64,000 nt of DNA from Planctomycetaceae bacterium. Its GTDB lineage: Bacteria > Planctomycetota > Planctomycetia > Pirellulales > Pirellulaceae. The notes under the pieces were generated by a model. That model had not been told where the DNA came from and did not search any database. It saw only the letters and a list, made by a program, of their open reading frames with translations. The position numbers and the translations under genes are program-made. The DNA lies in contig PAQH01000127.1 in NCBI GenBank assembly GCA_002709225.1, forward strand, positions 1 to 64,000, in the 5' to 3' direction. Positions 55,411-64,000 of the stretch are shown here, in pieces. How positions within the stretch are numbered: the stretch's first letter is position 1; every line of letters begins with the position of its first letter.

Positions 55411-57768
55411 CTAACCCGCAGTGCCGGGTAGTCTGGCGCCGCGCACACGTGGTCCATTCAAAGCCGTACCGATCCACGTATAACGCACCGCACAGTGATA
55501 AATGATCAGCAGCAATACCGTCGGGCAGCCTGCCACGGTGAGAAATTTGGCGAACACGGGAATTTGCCAGGTGTAGACCCACCATTGGCACAGGACGACC
55601 AAGGGGACATGCGTCAGGTAGAGCCAGTAGGACGCGTCCGAAAGGTAGCGGACGAGTGGGTTCGCTCGACGAAAATATTTGCGGAAAAAACCGAGCATGC
55701 CAAACGAAATCGACCAGGTGTAAAGGACCTGGAGGAAAATGTCCAATGGGGCCGGCACATCCACCTGGGTCATGCCGTACGGCAGAATCACAAGTAGCCC
55801 AATAGCCAGGTGGAGCCACCACCAGTTCCCCAGCCGACCTTCCTGGTCGTCGCTACAGAAATAGAGGGCGCCGAACGCGAAAAAAACGGAGAAATATCCC
55901 AGCACATGTGGCGCGGGGAGGATGCCTGTGGAGGTGTCGGGGCCGAACCAGGGTAATTGCAGGACCATCACCCATTGAAACAACATCGTGACAGGCAACA
56001 GCCACAGGTAGCGGGCCGGACCGGAAATCAACCACGCGGGAGGTGGTCTCACATTCCATTTTTCGGACGCCCTGACGACAGCGGCAAAAAGGGCCACCAG
56101 CCAACACAAAAACCACAGGAACCAGAGATGCTGGAACACGGGAACATAGAAGAGCACGAACCCGCTGAGACCGTAGGTCCCGACCAGCCCATCGAAATCG
56201 ATCAGACCGCGTCCCAGGTAGGGCCGTGATTTGGGAACTTCGTCGCCGGCGGCGGGTTGTGAGGTAGGCTCTTGTTGTTTGGCCTCCAGACGGAACGAGG
56301 CGACCGTCGTACCAACCAACGCCGCGAGGCTAGCGATATTCATCATGGGCACCAGCACCAGGGTCCCCACCACCAGCGGTAACGCGATACGGCGATACCG
56401 TTGCCGCAACATGGCGCGCAGGCCCCGACGTTGCCAAAGCATACACGTGAAAAACCCACTCAGTAAAAAAAACAGTGGCATGCGAAACCCGTGTACTGCG
56501 GAAAAGAACCAGCGAAATCCATCATGTTGCTGCGGGTCTTGAATAAACCAGGCCCCCACGCCAAACGGCATGGCACTATGCAACCCAATCCCCAGCAGCA
56601 TGGCGACGCCACGCAACGCGTCAAGATCATACCATCGCGGGTCAGAAGTCGTGCCGTCTGTGGTCTTCGCGATGGCCCCACCGTGCGCTGCCACAATCCG
56701 CGTTGCGGGGTCAAACCCCGAGTCACGACAAGTGGCGGCGAGTGTTCGCAATTGCCCAAGCCGCACGCAATAAATTCCGAGCAGAGTCACGCAGGCCAGC
56801 AAACAAGGAAGCGTAATAGGGGGCAGGAATGTACCTAGGAACAAAACAGAGAACCACCTGCCCAACTGCTTGGCCTGCGCCGCGCGTTCAGGAAAACGAC
56901 GGCCGAACGCGGACGCATACGAACGCGAAAGATTTCCGGTGACAGAAAAGTTCCCTACCAGCGCCACGCAAGGAACAGCGAAAAAACAGACCTGCCAGAA
57001 CGCAATCTGACGATGACCCACCGGCAGCTGGTAAAGTGCCCACGTCAGGCATCCCCAGGTAAAGACATGAAAGAGGATCACTAGCCCGGTAGTGAGGAGG
57101 ACCACCACGGCCGCGATGCCCACAGCGATCCGCGATGTCCCGGGTCCGTCTCGACCGCCTAACTTCGCGACCACGTCGGCGCGGCCACGCTGCAGGATCG
57201 CGCGATCGGTTTCCAATCCGAGCTGGCGCATCCGGCGTCTCCCCCGCACCCACGACAGTCTCGCGGTGTCGAGTGGTATTTCTCCACTCGGCGTGATCAG
57301 ACGCGGGTCGGCTCCCCGTTCGAGCAATAACGCCGTGGCTCCCGCCTGACCCATCAACGCCGCGTCGTGGAGTGGTGTCGATCCGTCCCGGTTGCGTGAA
57401 TTGGGATCGACGCCGTGGTCAAACAATTGCACCATCGCTGCGGTATTGCCATTGGCGGCCGCCCATGAGAGCGCGGTGCGGCCATGGATTGGATGGTGGC
57501 GTGATAGGTCAATACCCCTGTTTAGGTATTCCTCAATCGCACCTTCGTGGTTCTGTTGAATCGCCTGCCAAATGGTCTCCGGAAAGCGATGATGCTCGGC
57601 CATGGTATCCGCCGCCGGCGCGAATTTCCGGATCGCGTCTTCCAGCGGGGCCTCCTGCGCGGTGACGGGATTGCCATCACACCACAACAGCAGACCGCAG
57701 ATAACGCCACAAACAACCGCGTGCGGACTCGTCGGCGATTGCAGACACTGCTGAGTGAGACCGGGCAT
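55411..57768 (-). CDS. Ankyrin-repeat and acyltransferase-3 fusion membrane protein
   Basis: Membrane protein of about 785 residues. The ATG at 57768 is preferred over 57891: it yields a signal segment (AVVCGVICGLLLWCDG) and avoids overlap with the upstream gene. Ankyrin repeats follow (GRTALSWAAANGNTAAMVQLFDH, STPLHDAALMGQAGATALLL), closed by a cap like those of the CotH protein (ILQRGRADVVAKL). Then come two or more hydrophobic segments and a complete acyltransferase-3 domain starting YDLDALRGVAMLLGIGLHS, with about 10 membrane segments and the tail LTHVPLVVLCQWWVY. Acyltransferase-3 proteins O-acylate surface glycans or lipids. Confidence 0.88.
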   Translation of the reverse strand: MPGLTQQCLQSPTSPHAVVCGVICGLLLWCDGNPVTAQEAPLEDAIRKFAPAADTMAEHHRFPETIWQAIQQNHEGAIEEYLNRGIDLSRHHPIHGRTALSWAAANGNTAAMVQLFDHGVDPNSRNRDGSTPLHDAALMGQAGATALLLERGADPRLITPSGEIPLDTARLSWVRGRRRMRQLGLETDRAILQRGRADVVAKLGGRDGPGTSRIAVGIAAVVVLLTTGLVILFHVFTWGCLTWALYQLPVGHRQIAFWQVCFFAVPCVALVGNFSVTGNLSRSYASAFGRRFPERAAQAKQLGRWFSVLFLGTFLPPITLPCLLACVTLLGIYCVRLGQLRTLAATCRDSGFDPATRIVAAHGGAIAKTTDGTTSDPRWYDLDALRGVAMLLGIGLHSAMPFGVGAWFIQDPQQHDGFRWFFSAVHGFRMPLFFLLSGFFTCMLWQRRGLRAMLRQRYRRIALPLVVGTLVLVPMMNIASLAALVGTTVASFRLEAKQQEPTSQPAAGDEVPKSRPYLGRGLIDFDGLVGTYGLSGFVLFYVPVFQHLWFLWFLCWLVALFAAVVRASEKWNVRPPPAWLISGPARYLWLLPVTMLFQWVMVLQLPWFGPDTSTGILPAPHVLGYFSVFFAFGALYFCSDDQEGRLGNWWWLHLAIGLLVILPYGMTQVDVPAPLDIFLQVLYTWSISFGMLGFFRKYFRRANPLVRYLSDASYWLYLTHVPLVVLCQWWVYTWQIPVFAKFLTVAGCPTVLLLIIYHCAVRYTWIGTALNGPRVRGARLPGTAG

Positions 57769-57872
57769 AGATGTTTTAGGCGGTGAACGAAGCGGTTCGC
57801 TGGTGGAATCGCGTGGGGTAACGGGAGTTATTTGGAAGGTGTGAGAACTTTTGCCTGTAGGAGTCCGGATGG

Positions 57873-59153
57873 TTAGTGGTGAATCACACATCCGGCCAGC
57901 GCCTTGCGCAACTTCGCAACCCCTTCCTTCGTCGTCTCGGTGTCGGTCAGCACCAGTACCTTTAGACGCGGCAGGTTTTCCAAGTGCTTCAATCCCTGGT
58001 CACTGATTAGAGTACTGTTGAGGTAAAGTAGCTCCAGGCTGCGGACATCCGCCAGTTGAGCGACGGCCGCGTTCGTCAGAGGATTAGCACTTAGATAGAG
58101 GAGTTGTAGTCGTGGAAAACGGGCGATCCGCGCAATGCCTGCATCCGAGATGCGGGTTCGGTTGAGATAGAGATGTTCGAGTTTTTGCAGTGGCTTCAGG
58201 TGCCGTAACCCCTGGTCGGTGATCTCCAATCCCCCCAGTCCAAGTGACCTCAGGTTGGATAGTCTCCGCAAGTGTGCAAGCCCGGAGTCAGTAACCCGGC
58301 TGTGGGCCAGCACCAGAACTTCCAGATTGACCATTTTCGCGAGATACGCCACGCCCGCGTTCGTGACCGCGGTACCTTCGATACTGAGACGTTGCAAACC
58401 GGTCAACGTTTGCAGGCTCGCCAGCCCTAAATCCGTAATCGCCGTACCTTCGAGGGTCAGACGTTCAAGTTCCAGCAAACCTGAGAGGTTCTCCATACCG
58501 TCATTGGTCACCGCAGTCCCACTTAAGAACAGGCGTTTCAACGCGCGGAGCTCGCGGAGATGAATCATGCCTGCGTCGGTGGTTTGCGTCCCGCCGAGCC
58601 CCAGGTACTCGAGACGTCTTAGCTGTGCTATAGACGCGACGCCCACGTCGCCCACGGTGGTATTCTTCAACGAGAGTTGCCGGAGTTGCGGCCACCGCCG
58701 CAACTCGGACACTCCTTGGTCGGTGAGCCGCCAATCGGTAAGATTGAGAGCGTCGGCGGGCGCCAACGCGGACAGCATGTGTTTCAGACCAAGGTCGGTG
58801 CGCGCTCGCGACGGTAAGTCGATGTGGCTCAAGTTAAGTGCTCGCAGATGCATCAAACCGGCGTCGGTGACACGGGTTTCTGTGAGATACAACTTCTGCA
58901 GCTGAGTAACTCTCTTGAGGTGCGCGAGTTCCTTATCGCCAACGCTCGCTCCAAGGGTCAGGGTGGTCAAACGAGGCAGTCCCGCAAGTGCCGGCAGATG
59001 CGTGTTGGCGCCTGCGGTGTTCGTTAGATTGATGCCAACAATAGCACCGCGGGAATTGCGGACAATGGTTGCACCGGTGCCTTCCCACTGCGCGCTCGGA
59101 TCCGTGCAGCCGCAAAAGACCAGGGAAATGCAAACCAGCAACTTGTGCCTCAT
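57873..59153 (-). CDS. Leucine-rich-repeat lipoprotein
   Basis: Protein of about 426 residues. The ATG at 59153 is chosen because it gives a lipoprotein signal (LLVCISLVFCGCTD). From about residue 60 it is a run of some 13 leucine-rich repeats of about 24 residues with pattern L-x-x-L-x-L-x-x-T-x-(I/V)-(T/S)-D-x-G-(L/M/V), for example LYLTETRVTDAGLMHL and LYLNRTRISDAGIARI. This is the GALA-like or RNI-like repeat type common in planctomycetes. It is presumably a periplasmic or surface protein-binding scaffold. The ankyrin-acyltransferase gene lies 104 bases downstream. Confidence 0.9.
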   Translation of the reverse strand: MRHKLLVCISLVFCGCTDPSAQWEGTGATIVRNSRGAIVGINLTNTAGANTHLPALAGLPRLTTLTLGASVGDKELAHLKRVTQLQKLYLTETRVTDAGLMHLRALNLSHIDLPSRARTDLGLKHMLSALAPADALNLTDWRLTDQGVSELRRWPQLRQLSLKNTTVGDVGVASIAQLRRLEYLGLGGTQTTDAGMIHLRELRALKRLFLSGTAVTNDGMENLSGLLELERLTLEGTAITDLGLASLQTLTGLQRLSIEGTAVTNAGVAYLAKMVNLEVLVLAHSRVTDSGLAHLRRLSNLRSLGLGGLEITDQGLRHLKPLQKLEHLYLNRTRISDAGIARIARFPRLQLLYLSANPLTNAAVAQLADVRSLELLYLNSTLISDQGLKHLENLPRLKVLVLTDTETTKEGVAKLRKALAGCVIHH

Positions 59154-59383
59154 AGGAAGCGACTCGTAGCTAAGATTGGACAGGGTAAAACGCACGTCCC
59201 ATGCCGACGCGCCGTCTCAGCCGTTGATCATATTATGCCCGATTGACATTGTCCGGTAGGCCAGCAGTCGGTGGATCTACGTGCCGCCGGCCGGGCCCCA
59301 GTACGCTAGATATATGTTCCCCATATCTTAGTCTAGGATGAAGGCCTTGCCCTAACCGATTACTCCTACCGTCGAGTCCGATT

Positions 59384-61429
59384 ATGAACAGTCGAACAGG
59401 TCTCAGCGTTGGCATTCTTGTGCTGTGTTTCCACTGCGCTGCGGTTGGTACCAAGGTCTGCGGCCAGGAGACGTGGTTGGCGGTGGGAGCAGCCAAACAG
59501 GATATTACTCCGACCCATCCGGTGTTGCTGGCGGGCTATGGCGGCCGACCTGGGGAACATCAGGGGGTCGATCAGCCACTTTGGGCACGCGCCTTGGCCA
59601 TTGGCGAACGTGAGCCGATCGTGCTGGTGGCGGTTGATAATTGCGCGGTGCCTGGTCATGTCGTGCGTCGCGTGGCCGAGCAGACGCGGCGCCGCTACGG
59701 TGTTGGAGGAGCGCATTTTGTGGTTTGCAGCACCCATACGCATAATGCACCACAAATCCAGGGGTACGCGCCGATCGTCTGGCAGGGGCACACGTCTCCA
59801 GCACAGGTCGCGCGTATGGAACGTTATACCCAGCGCCTGGAGAAGATCTTGTTACAGGTCGCTGGCACCGCCCTCGCGAACCGCGAGGATGCGCGTTTGG
59901 CTTGGGGGCTGGGCCAAGCGCGTTTTGGAGGAAATCGCCGCACGCTCGTCAACGGAACCTGGAGCGGGTTTGGGTTTCAGCGCGATGGCCCGGTGGACCA
60001 TAGCGTACCGGTCATGACAGCTCACAACCGGGGTGGGAAGGTGATTGCGATCTGGGTGAACTACGCGTGCCATTGCACGGCGGTCGGATCGCGCAATTAT
60101 GTAGGTGGGGATTGGGCCGGTTGCGCCAATGCCGACATCGAACGCAGATTTCCGGATGCGGTCGCCCTGACAACCATTGGTTGCGGCGCCGACGTTGGTC
60201 CTCAGCCCAGCGGTTCCATGGAAATCGCCCGCCGCCATGGCGTAGAAATCGGACGCGTGGTGGAAGGTATTCTTGATGGCCCGATGGAAACACTGAGCAG
60301 CGCGCCAGATGTAGATCGGCTCACCCTCCGTTTGCCACTGGCCACGATCCCGGCACGATCTCAATTCGCCGGCCTCGCCACGCAGACGGACTATTACGGG
60401 CAACATGCTCGGTTGATGCTCAAGCGCTTGGATGCACGAGGCGCCCTGGAAGACCACGTGCGTTACCCGATGACTGTCTGGCGATTTGGCAAGCAGCTGG
60501 GAATTGTCTTTCTGGCTGGTGAGGTGGTGGTGGATTACGCGGTGCGTTTAAAGACCGAGTTGGACGGCGCCCGCCTTTGGATCAATGCCTGGGCGAATGC
60601 GGTTCCCAGTTACATTCCCTCTCGGCGTGTATTGCGTGAGGGTGGTTATGAAGCGGAGTTTTCACAGATCTACTATGGGTTACCGGCTCCCTATGCACCC
60701 GAGATCGAGGACCTCATTGTCAACGGGGTGGAAACACTAGTGGGACCGGCGTTCAAGACGGGTCGGGGCAGGTTGACCAGGGACCTCTTCCGGTTTCCCA
60801 CGGGACGTAGCTGGTTTGCCGAAAGGGTCGGGGGCTGGGTGGCCAGCTTATCTGCTGCGGATGTGGAAAAGTTGGCGGCAGTTGAGAAGTTGGCCACTGC
60901 GACGCAAAGTGGATTTGAGAAGATGACCACACCCGCGCCTCAGGTTTCAGCGTGGTACAACTACTCGGGTACGCAAGAGACACGCCCCTTCCTGCGGCAG
61001 ACCGCCAAGGGGGCGAGCCTGGCCTGGCGGACCCCCCCACTCGAGGTGAGGCCCGGGCAACGCCGCGTGGTGATGATGTTTCTAGGTGGGGTCGGATGGA
61101 TCAGTGAGCCTGAAACGGAGGGGTTCGAGTTGTCCCTGAACAAAACGTCCACCTTGAAGTTCGACATCACGCGCATAGCCGCGGAGTGGGTATCCCGTGA
61201 TGACCAGATGCGGTTACGCTACTTCCCAACCTGGAACTCTGATCTCGATTCAGCCGGATTGTTTTACCTGGAGGTAGCCCCCGCGCTCCTCGAAGATGAT
61301 CAGCCTGTGACTTTGCGGGTGACTTCCCTGGGCGAGGGCTCAAAACGCTGGTTTGCGCTCGACACCATCAAAGAGGTCGTGGCGGTCGAAGAGATCCTTG
61401 TCGGGGCCCTCAAATCGCTGAGCAAATAA
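59384..61429 (+). CDS. Neutral/alkaline ceramidase-like exported protein
   Basis: Exported protein of 681 residues with a signal peptide (VGILVLCFHCAAVGTKVCG). The N-terminal half matches the neutral ceramidase catalytic domain: VGAAKQDITPTHPVLLAGYG, ALAIGEREPIVLVAVDN, VVCSTHTHNAPQ, and NYACHCTAVG with GDWAGCANADIE. These hold the zinc-ligand histidines and the Ser/oxyanion region. The C-terminal third (QRRVVMMFLGGVGWISEPETEGFEL) is a beta domain. Known members cleave the amide of ceramides; many planctomycete homologues have unknown substrates. It faces the cassette 5 DUF1501 gene. Confidence 0.9.
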   Translation: MNSRTGLSVGILVLCFHCAAVGTKVCGQETWLAVGAAKQDITPTHPVLLAGYGGRPGEHQGVDQPLWARALAIGEREPIVLVAVDNCAVPGHVVRRVAEQTRRRYGVGGAHFVVCSTHTHNAPQIQGYAPIVWQGHTSPAQVARMERYTQRLEKILLQVAGTALANREDARLAWGLGQARFGGNRRTLVNGTWSGFGFQRDGPVDHSVPVMTAHNRGGKVIAIWVNYACHCTAVGSRNYVGGDWAGCANADIERRFPDAVALTTIGCGADVGPQPSGSMEIARRHGVEIGRVVEGILDGPMETLSSAPDVDRLTLRLPLATIPARSQFAGLATQTDYYGQHARLMLKRLDARGALEDHVRYPMTVWRFGKQLGIVFLAGEVVVDYAVRLKTELDGARLWINAWANAVPSYIPSRRVLREGGYEAEFSQIYYGLPAPYAPEIEDLIVNGVETLVGPAFKTGRGRLTRDLFRFPTGRSWFAERVGGWVASLSAADVEKLAAVEKLATATQSGFEKMTTPAPQVSAWYNYSGTQETRPFLRQTAKGASLAWRTPPLEVRPGQRRVVMMFLGGVGWISEPETEGFELSLNKTSTLKFDITRIAAEWVSRDDQMRLRYFPTWNSDLDSAGLFYLEVAPALLEDDQPVTLRVTSLGEGSKRWFALDTIKEVVAVEEILVGALKSLSK

Positions 61430-61442
61430 CTTACCACCACAG

Positions 61443-61498
61443 CCGGCGGTTCGGACGCGGCGGGTCCTTCAGAAACATCCACCTCGGAAGACCGCCGG
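61443..61498. terminator. Inverted repeat between convergent genes, possible terminator
   Basis: CCGGCGGT (61443-61450) pairs perfectly with ACCGCCGG (61491-61498). The 40-base spacer holds a smaller GGAC/GTCC stem. It fills the 69-base gap between the ends of the ceramidase-like and DUF1501 genes. No T run is present. Confidence 0.3.
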
Positions 61499-62938
61499 TC
61501 ACGAGAGTAATTCGGGGACCACATTTCCCGAGACGTCGGTCAAGCGAAAATCTCGCCCGGCAAAACGGTAAGTTAACCGTTCGTGGTCCAGCCCCATCAA
61601 ATGCAACAACGTGGCATGAAGGTCGTGGACATGGACCTGATCCTCGGCAGCATGCCAACCAAATTCATCGGTGCTTCCATGGACAACTCCCCCCTTTACA
61701 CCTCCCCCGGCGAGCCAAGTGGTGAAGCCAAAGGGGTGGTGGCCGCGGCCGGTTTCCCCCTCTGAAGTGGGCGTCCTTCCGAATTCACCACTCCAGACCA
61801 CCAGGGTGTCTTCAAGCAGCCCGCGCTGCTTGAGGTCGGTCAATAGCCCTGCAATGGGCTTGTCGGTTGCGGCGCACGTGTCGACGAGACCCGGTTCAAC
61901 ATTCGTGTGGTGGTCCCACAATTGGCAGGCGGACGCGACGGAACTCTTGGTATGGAAAAGCAGCACCATACGTACACCTTGTTCAACCAATTGGCGTGCC
62001 ATGAGACATTGACGGCCAAAGATTTCGGTGAGCGGGTCGTCCAAGCCATAAATACGCGAGATGAACGACGTTTGATGTTGCAAGTCGAATACAGCAGGTG
62101 CTCTTTGTTGCATTCGAAAAGCAAGTTCGAAGGCCGCGATCCGGGCTTCAAGTGCCGATTCGTTTTGATTCCGTTCTTTGTGCAGGTCGTTTAACTCGCG
62201 CAGCAGATCCAACTGGTGACGTTGACTTGCCAGGTCAAACCGGGAATTGCCCATATTGCGGATCGGATTTTCGAGATCCTGCACAAAGGTGCCTTGGAAG
62301 CTCGCCGGCAGGAATGAATGTCCCCAGAGAGGCGCACCTTGAGCAGGCTGGTTGGGGCTGATGGCGACGAATCCCGGCAGATTTTGGTTCTCGGTACCCA
62401 GTCCGTGCAGTAACCACGACCCCACGCTTGGCCGTGCAAACGCCTGCTCCCCCGTACACATCTGTAGGCAGGCGCCGTCGTGGTTAATATTATCAGCGTG
62501 CATGGAATTGATAACCGCCATGTCATCGACATGCCTGGCAATTTCGGGGAAAAGTTCGCTTACTGGCGTCCCGCTATCACCATGCCTGGTAAAGCGAAAC
62601 GGTGAACGCCGCAGTTTCTCGGTCCGTTTACGCGCCGAGATCGGATGGACGAAGGTTTGGTTTTGACCGTCGCGTTGCGTGAGCAGTGGTTTCGGATCGA
62701 ACAAATCGACGTGGGAAGGGCCGCCCGGCATAAACAAAAAAATCACCCGTTTGGCCCGAGCAGGGTGGTGTCCGGATTTCGCCGCCAAAGGATTAGTGCC
62801 GGACCCGTCAGCAAGCCCAACCGAGTCCAACATGCTCGCCAAGGCGAGGGTACCAAGTCCCCCCGCCATCCGGCCCAGGGCGGCGCGGCGCGTGTGGCGT
62901 AGGATCCCTTGGGGCGGCCGCTGCGTGTGCTCATTCAT
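61499..62938 (-). CDS. DUF1501 twin-arginine exported protein (cassette 5)
   Basis: DUF1501 protein of 479 residues with Tat-type RRAALGRMAGGLGTLALA. Motifs FLFMPGGPSHVDLFDPKP, NHDGACLQMCTGEQAFARPS, VRMVLLFHTKSS followed by QLWDHH, WSGEFGRTP and GRGHHPFGF. In this copy the GRDHH element reads GRGHH, so its Asp is replaced by Gly. It lies 38 bases downstream of the partial DUF1553 gene on the same strand, giving the same gene order as the other cassettes. Confidence 0.92.
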   Translation of the reverse strand: MNEHTQRPPQGILRHTRRAALGRMAGGLGTLALASMLDSVGLADGSGTNPLAAKSGHHPARAKRVIFLFMPGGPSHVDLFDPKPLLTQRDGQNQTFVHPISARKRTEKLRRSPFRFTRHGDSGTPVSELFPEIARHVDDMAVINSMHADNINHDGACLQMCTGEQAFARPSVGSWLLHGLGTENQNLPGFVAISPNQPAQGAPLWGHSFLPASFQGTFVQDLENPIRNMGNSRFDLASQRHQLDLLRELNDLHKERNQNESALEARIAAFELAFRMQQRAPAVFDLQHQTSFISRIYGLDDPLTEIFGRQCLMARQLVEQGVRMVLLFHTKSSVASACQLWDHHTNVEPGLVDTCAATDKPIAGLLTDLKQRGLLEDTLVVWSGEFGRTPTSEGETGRGHHPFGFTTWLAGGGVKGGVVHGSTDEFGWHAAEDQVHVHDLHATLLHLMGLDHERLTYRFAGRDFRLTDVSGNVVPELLS

Positions 62939-62976
62939 ACTGTGTGAACGTCGGTTTGGTGGCGGAAAAGGGGGCG

Positions 62977-64000
62977 TTAATTGAGATAGATAAGTTCATT
63001 GGTGCATAACAAAACCTGGCAATACTGTTGCCAGGCGCGATTCCAGGCTTGGGGCCCGTGGTTGGCAGTCAGGACGCGCCGTATCAGTGAAATGCCCAGG
63101 CGTTGTTCCTGAAGCGTCGGTTTCCGCGAATACAATGCCAGGTAAAGTTCGCCAATCCGCCGCGCCAGCTCGGCATCGGAGCTCGCACGATCTAATCCGC
63201 GACTGGCCGAGTTTGCCATTGGAGGCAGGAGCTGTAAGACGAAGGGATGGTTCATGAGATACAACGATTGAGACGCTACCGTGGAAACGGTGCGTTGGTC
63301 GACGACATTATTGGGATCGGCCGCGTCGAAGAGGAATCGAAAACCGCTCTTGTCACTACGATTTGTCATCAGGTAGAGCGCCCGTCGATAACTGAGGGCG
63401 TCCGCGTCTGGCTCACGTTTCCGTGTGACCGGGCCACCCATCCGCAAATCGAGGGTCTGCGAGACTGAAAGCAACGTGTCACGAATCGCTTCCGCCTGCA
63501 AACGCCGGACGGGCATTCGTCCCCATAATCGATTGGTGGGATCGCGCTCTGTCTGCTCCGGCGTTTTCGTGGTGGACTGCTGGTAGGTCGCTGAAAGGAG
63601 TAGTTCCCGGTGGATCTGTTTGAGTGACCAATTGTGGTCGATGAGTTGTTGCGCCAGGTAGTCGAGGAGATGCGGATGGGTGGGAGGCTCTCCGAGATAG
63701 CCAAAATTCCCCGGAGTCCGGACAAGCCCTGCGCCAAAGTGATGCAGCCAGAGACGGTTGACCATGACTCTGGCTGGAAGTGGGTTCTCGGGATGGGCGA
63801 TCCATTCGGCCAATTGTCGGCGGCCACTTTCTGTTTTCAGAATGGGGGCTGTTTGACGCAGAGAAAGAAATCGGGGCACACCGCGGGGAACGACCGCCCC
63901 GAGATGCGCGTAATGACCTCGTTTGTGGATGCGGGCATCATGAAAACCATGATAGGATGTTCCTTTGGGGCCCCCCTCTCGGATACCCATGGCGACCGGA
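62977..64000 (-). CDS. DUF1553 C-terminal part of a DUF1549/DUF1553 protein (cassette 5, cut by window edge)
   Basis: At least 341 residues at the C-terminal end of a cassette protein; the frame is still open at base 64000 and the N-terminal domains lie outside the window. A Met at 63990 is internal: the AMGIREGGP segment matches the middle of full-length relatives (the VPRG-type junction GAVVPRGVPRFLSL follows). DUF1553 marks are ARVMVNRLWLHHFGAGLVRTPGNFG, LWGRMPVRRLQAEAIRD, DQRTVSTVASQSLYLMN and the end CTNELIYLN. Its DUF1501 partner follows at 62938. Confidence 0.9.
   Translation of the reverse strand, partial: PVAMGIREGGPKGTSYHGFHDARIHKRGHYAHLGAVVPRGVPRFLSLRQTAPILKTESGRRQLAEWIAHPENPLPARVMVNRLWLHHFGAGLVRTPGNFGYLGEPPTHPHLLDYLAQQLIDHNWSLKQIHRELLLSATYQQSTTKTPEQTERDPTNRLWGRMPVRRLQAEAIRDTLLSVSQTLDLRMGGPVTRKREPDADALSYRRALYLMTNRSDKSGFRFLFDAADPNNVVDQRTVSTVASQSLYLMNHPFVLQLLPPMANSASRGLDRASSDAELARRIGELYLALYSRKPTLQEQRLGISLIRRVLTANHGPQAWNRAWQQYCQVLLCTNELIYLN

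Noticed and set aside
57873..59153. Regular repeats of about 72 bases
   Set aside because: They encode leucine-rich repeats of 24 residues, not a DNA-level repeat element.
1..64000. tRNA, rRNA, transposase or integrase genes
   Set aside because: I looked for TTCGA-type T-loops, conserved rRNA blocks, DDE or recombinase motifs and terminal inverted repeats and saw none that hold together.

Overview
The window looks like a chromosomal segment of a planctomycete. It carries many Planctomycetes-typical exported families: PSCyt1/DUF1549/DUF1553 proteins, DUF1592/DUF1588/DUF1585 proteins, DUF1501 and DUF1552 twin-arginine proteins, a DUF3472 protein, a CotH/ankyrin lipoprotein, FG-GAP and leucine-rich repeat proteins. 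I see no rRNA, tRNA, CRISPR array, insertion sequence or prophage. All assignments come from reading translated sequence by eye; no database search was run.

Layout. 1-3.8 kb: the tail of an unknown gene, then a DUF1592-type cytochrome protein overlapping a DUF1552 protein. 3.9-6.1 kb: a minus-strand operon of a KANL3/Tex30-like hydrolase, a DsbA/FrnE-like oxidoreductase and an aldo/keto reductase. The oxidoreductase reads V-TGA-P-W-C where its family has C-P-W-C, so it is probably a selenoprotein. 6.7-7.9 kb: a small S4 RNA-binding protein and a TIM-barrel amidohydrolase. 8.3-17.6 kb: two DUF1549/DUF1553-DUF1501 cassettes flanking an esterase. 17.7-22.4 kb: a sodium/solute symporter, an exported phosphatase-like/methyltransferase fusion, a nucleoside-sugar epimerase-type dehydrogenase and a small HEAGH metalloprotease. 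22.5-35.2 kb: two more cassettes and two lone DUF1501 genes. 35.4-47.5 kb: a hydrolase, a long DTW-domain protein, a kelch protein, a PPP-type phosphoesterase, a small exported protein with an apparent frameshift, a DUF4159 protein, a 13-repeat FG-GAP protein and another lone DUF1501. 47.6-50.5 kb: a 963-residue superfamily 2 helicase. 50.5-59.2 kb: mostly minus-strand surface proteins (CotH-ankyrin lipoprotein, DUF3472, ankyrin-acyltransferase fusion, LRR lipoprotein). 59.4-64 kb: a neutral-ceramidase-like protein and a fifth cassette that runs off the right end.

How the genes may work together. The repeated cassette pairs an exported DUF1549/DUF1553 protein, usually with one or two CxxCH haem-binding motifs, with a Tat-exported DUF1501 protein of alkaline-phosphatase-like appearance. 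The DUF1549/DUF1553 copies differ mainly in the block between the two domains (a beta-sandwich-like insert, a discoidin-like insert, or almost nothing). This suggests a common machine aimed at different extracellular substrates. The neighbouring esterases, hydrolases, symporter, kelch and ceramidase-like genes fit extracytoplasmic breakdown of complex polymers or lipids. The biochemical role of the DUF1549/DUF1553/DUF1501 families is not established, so this is inference.
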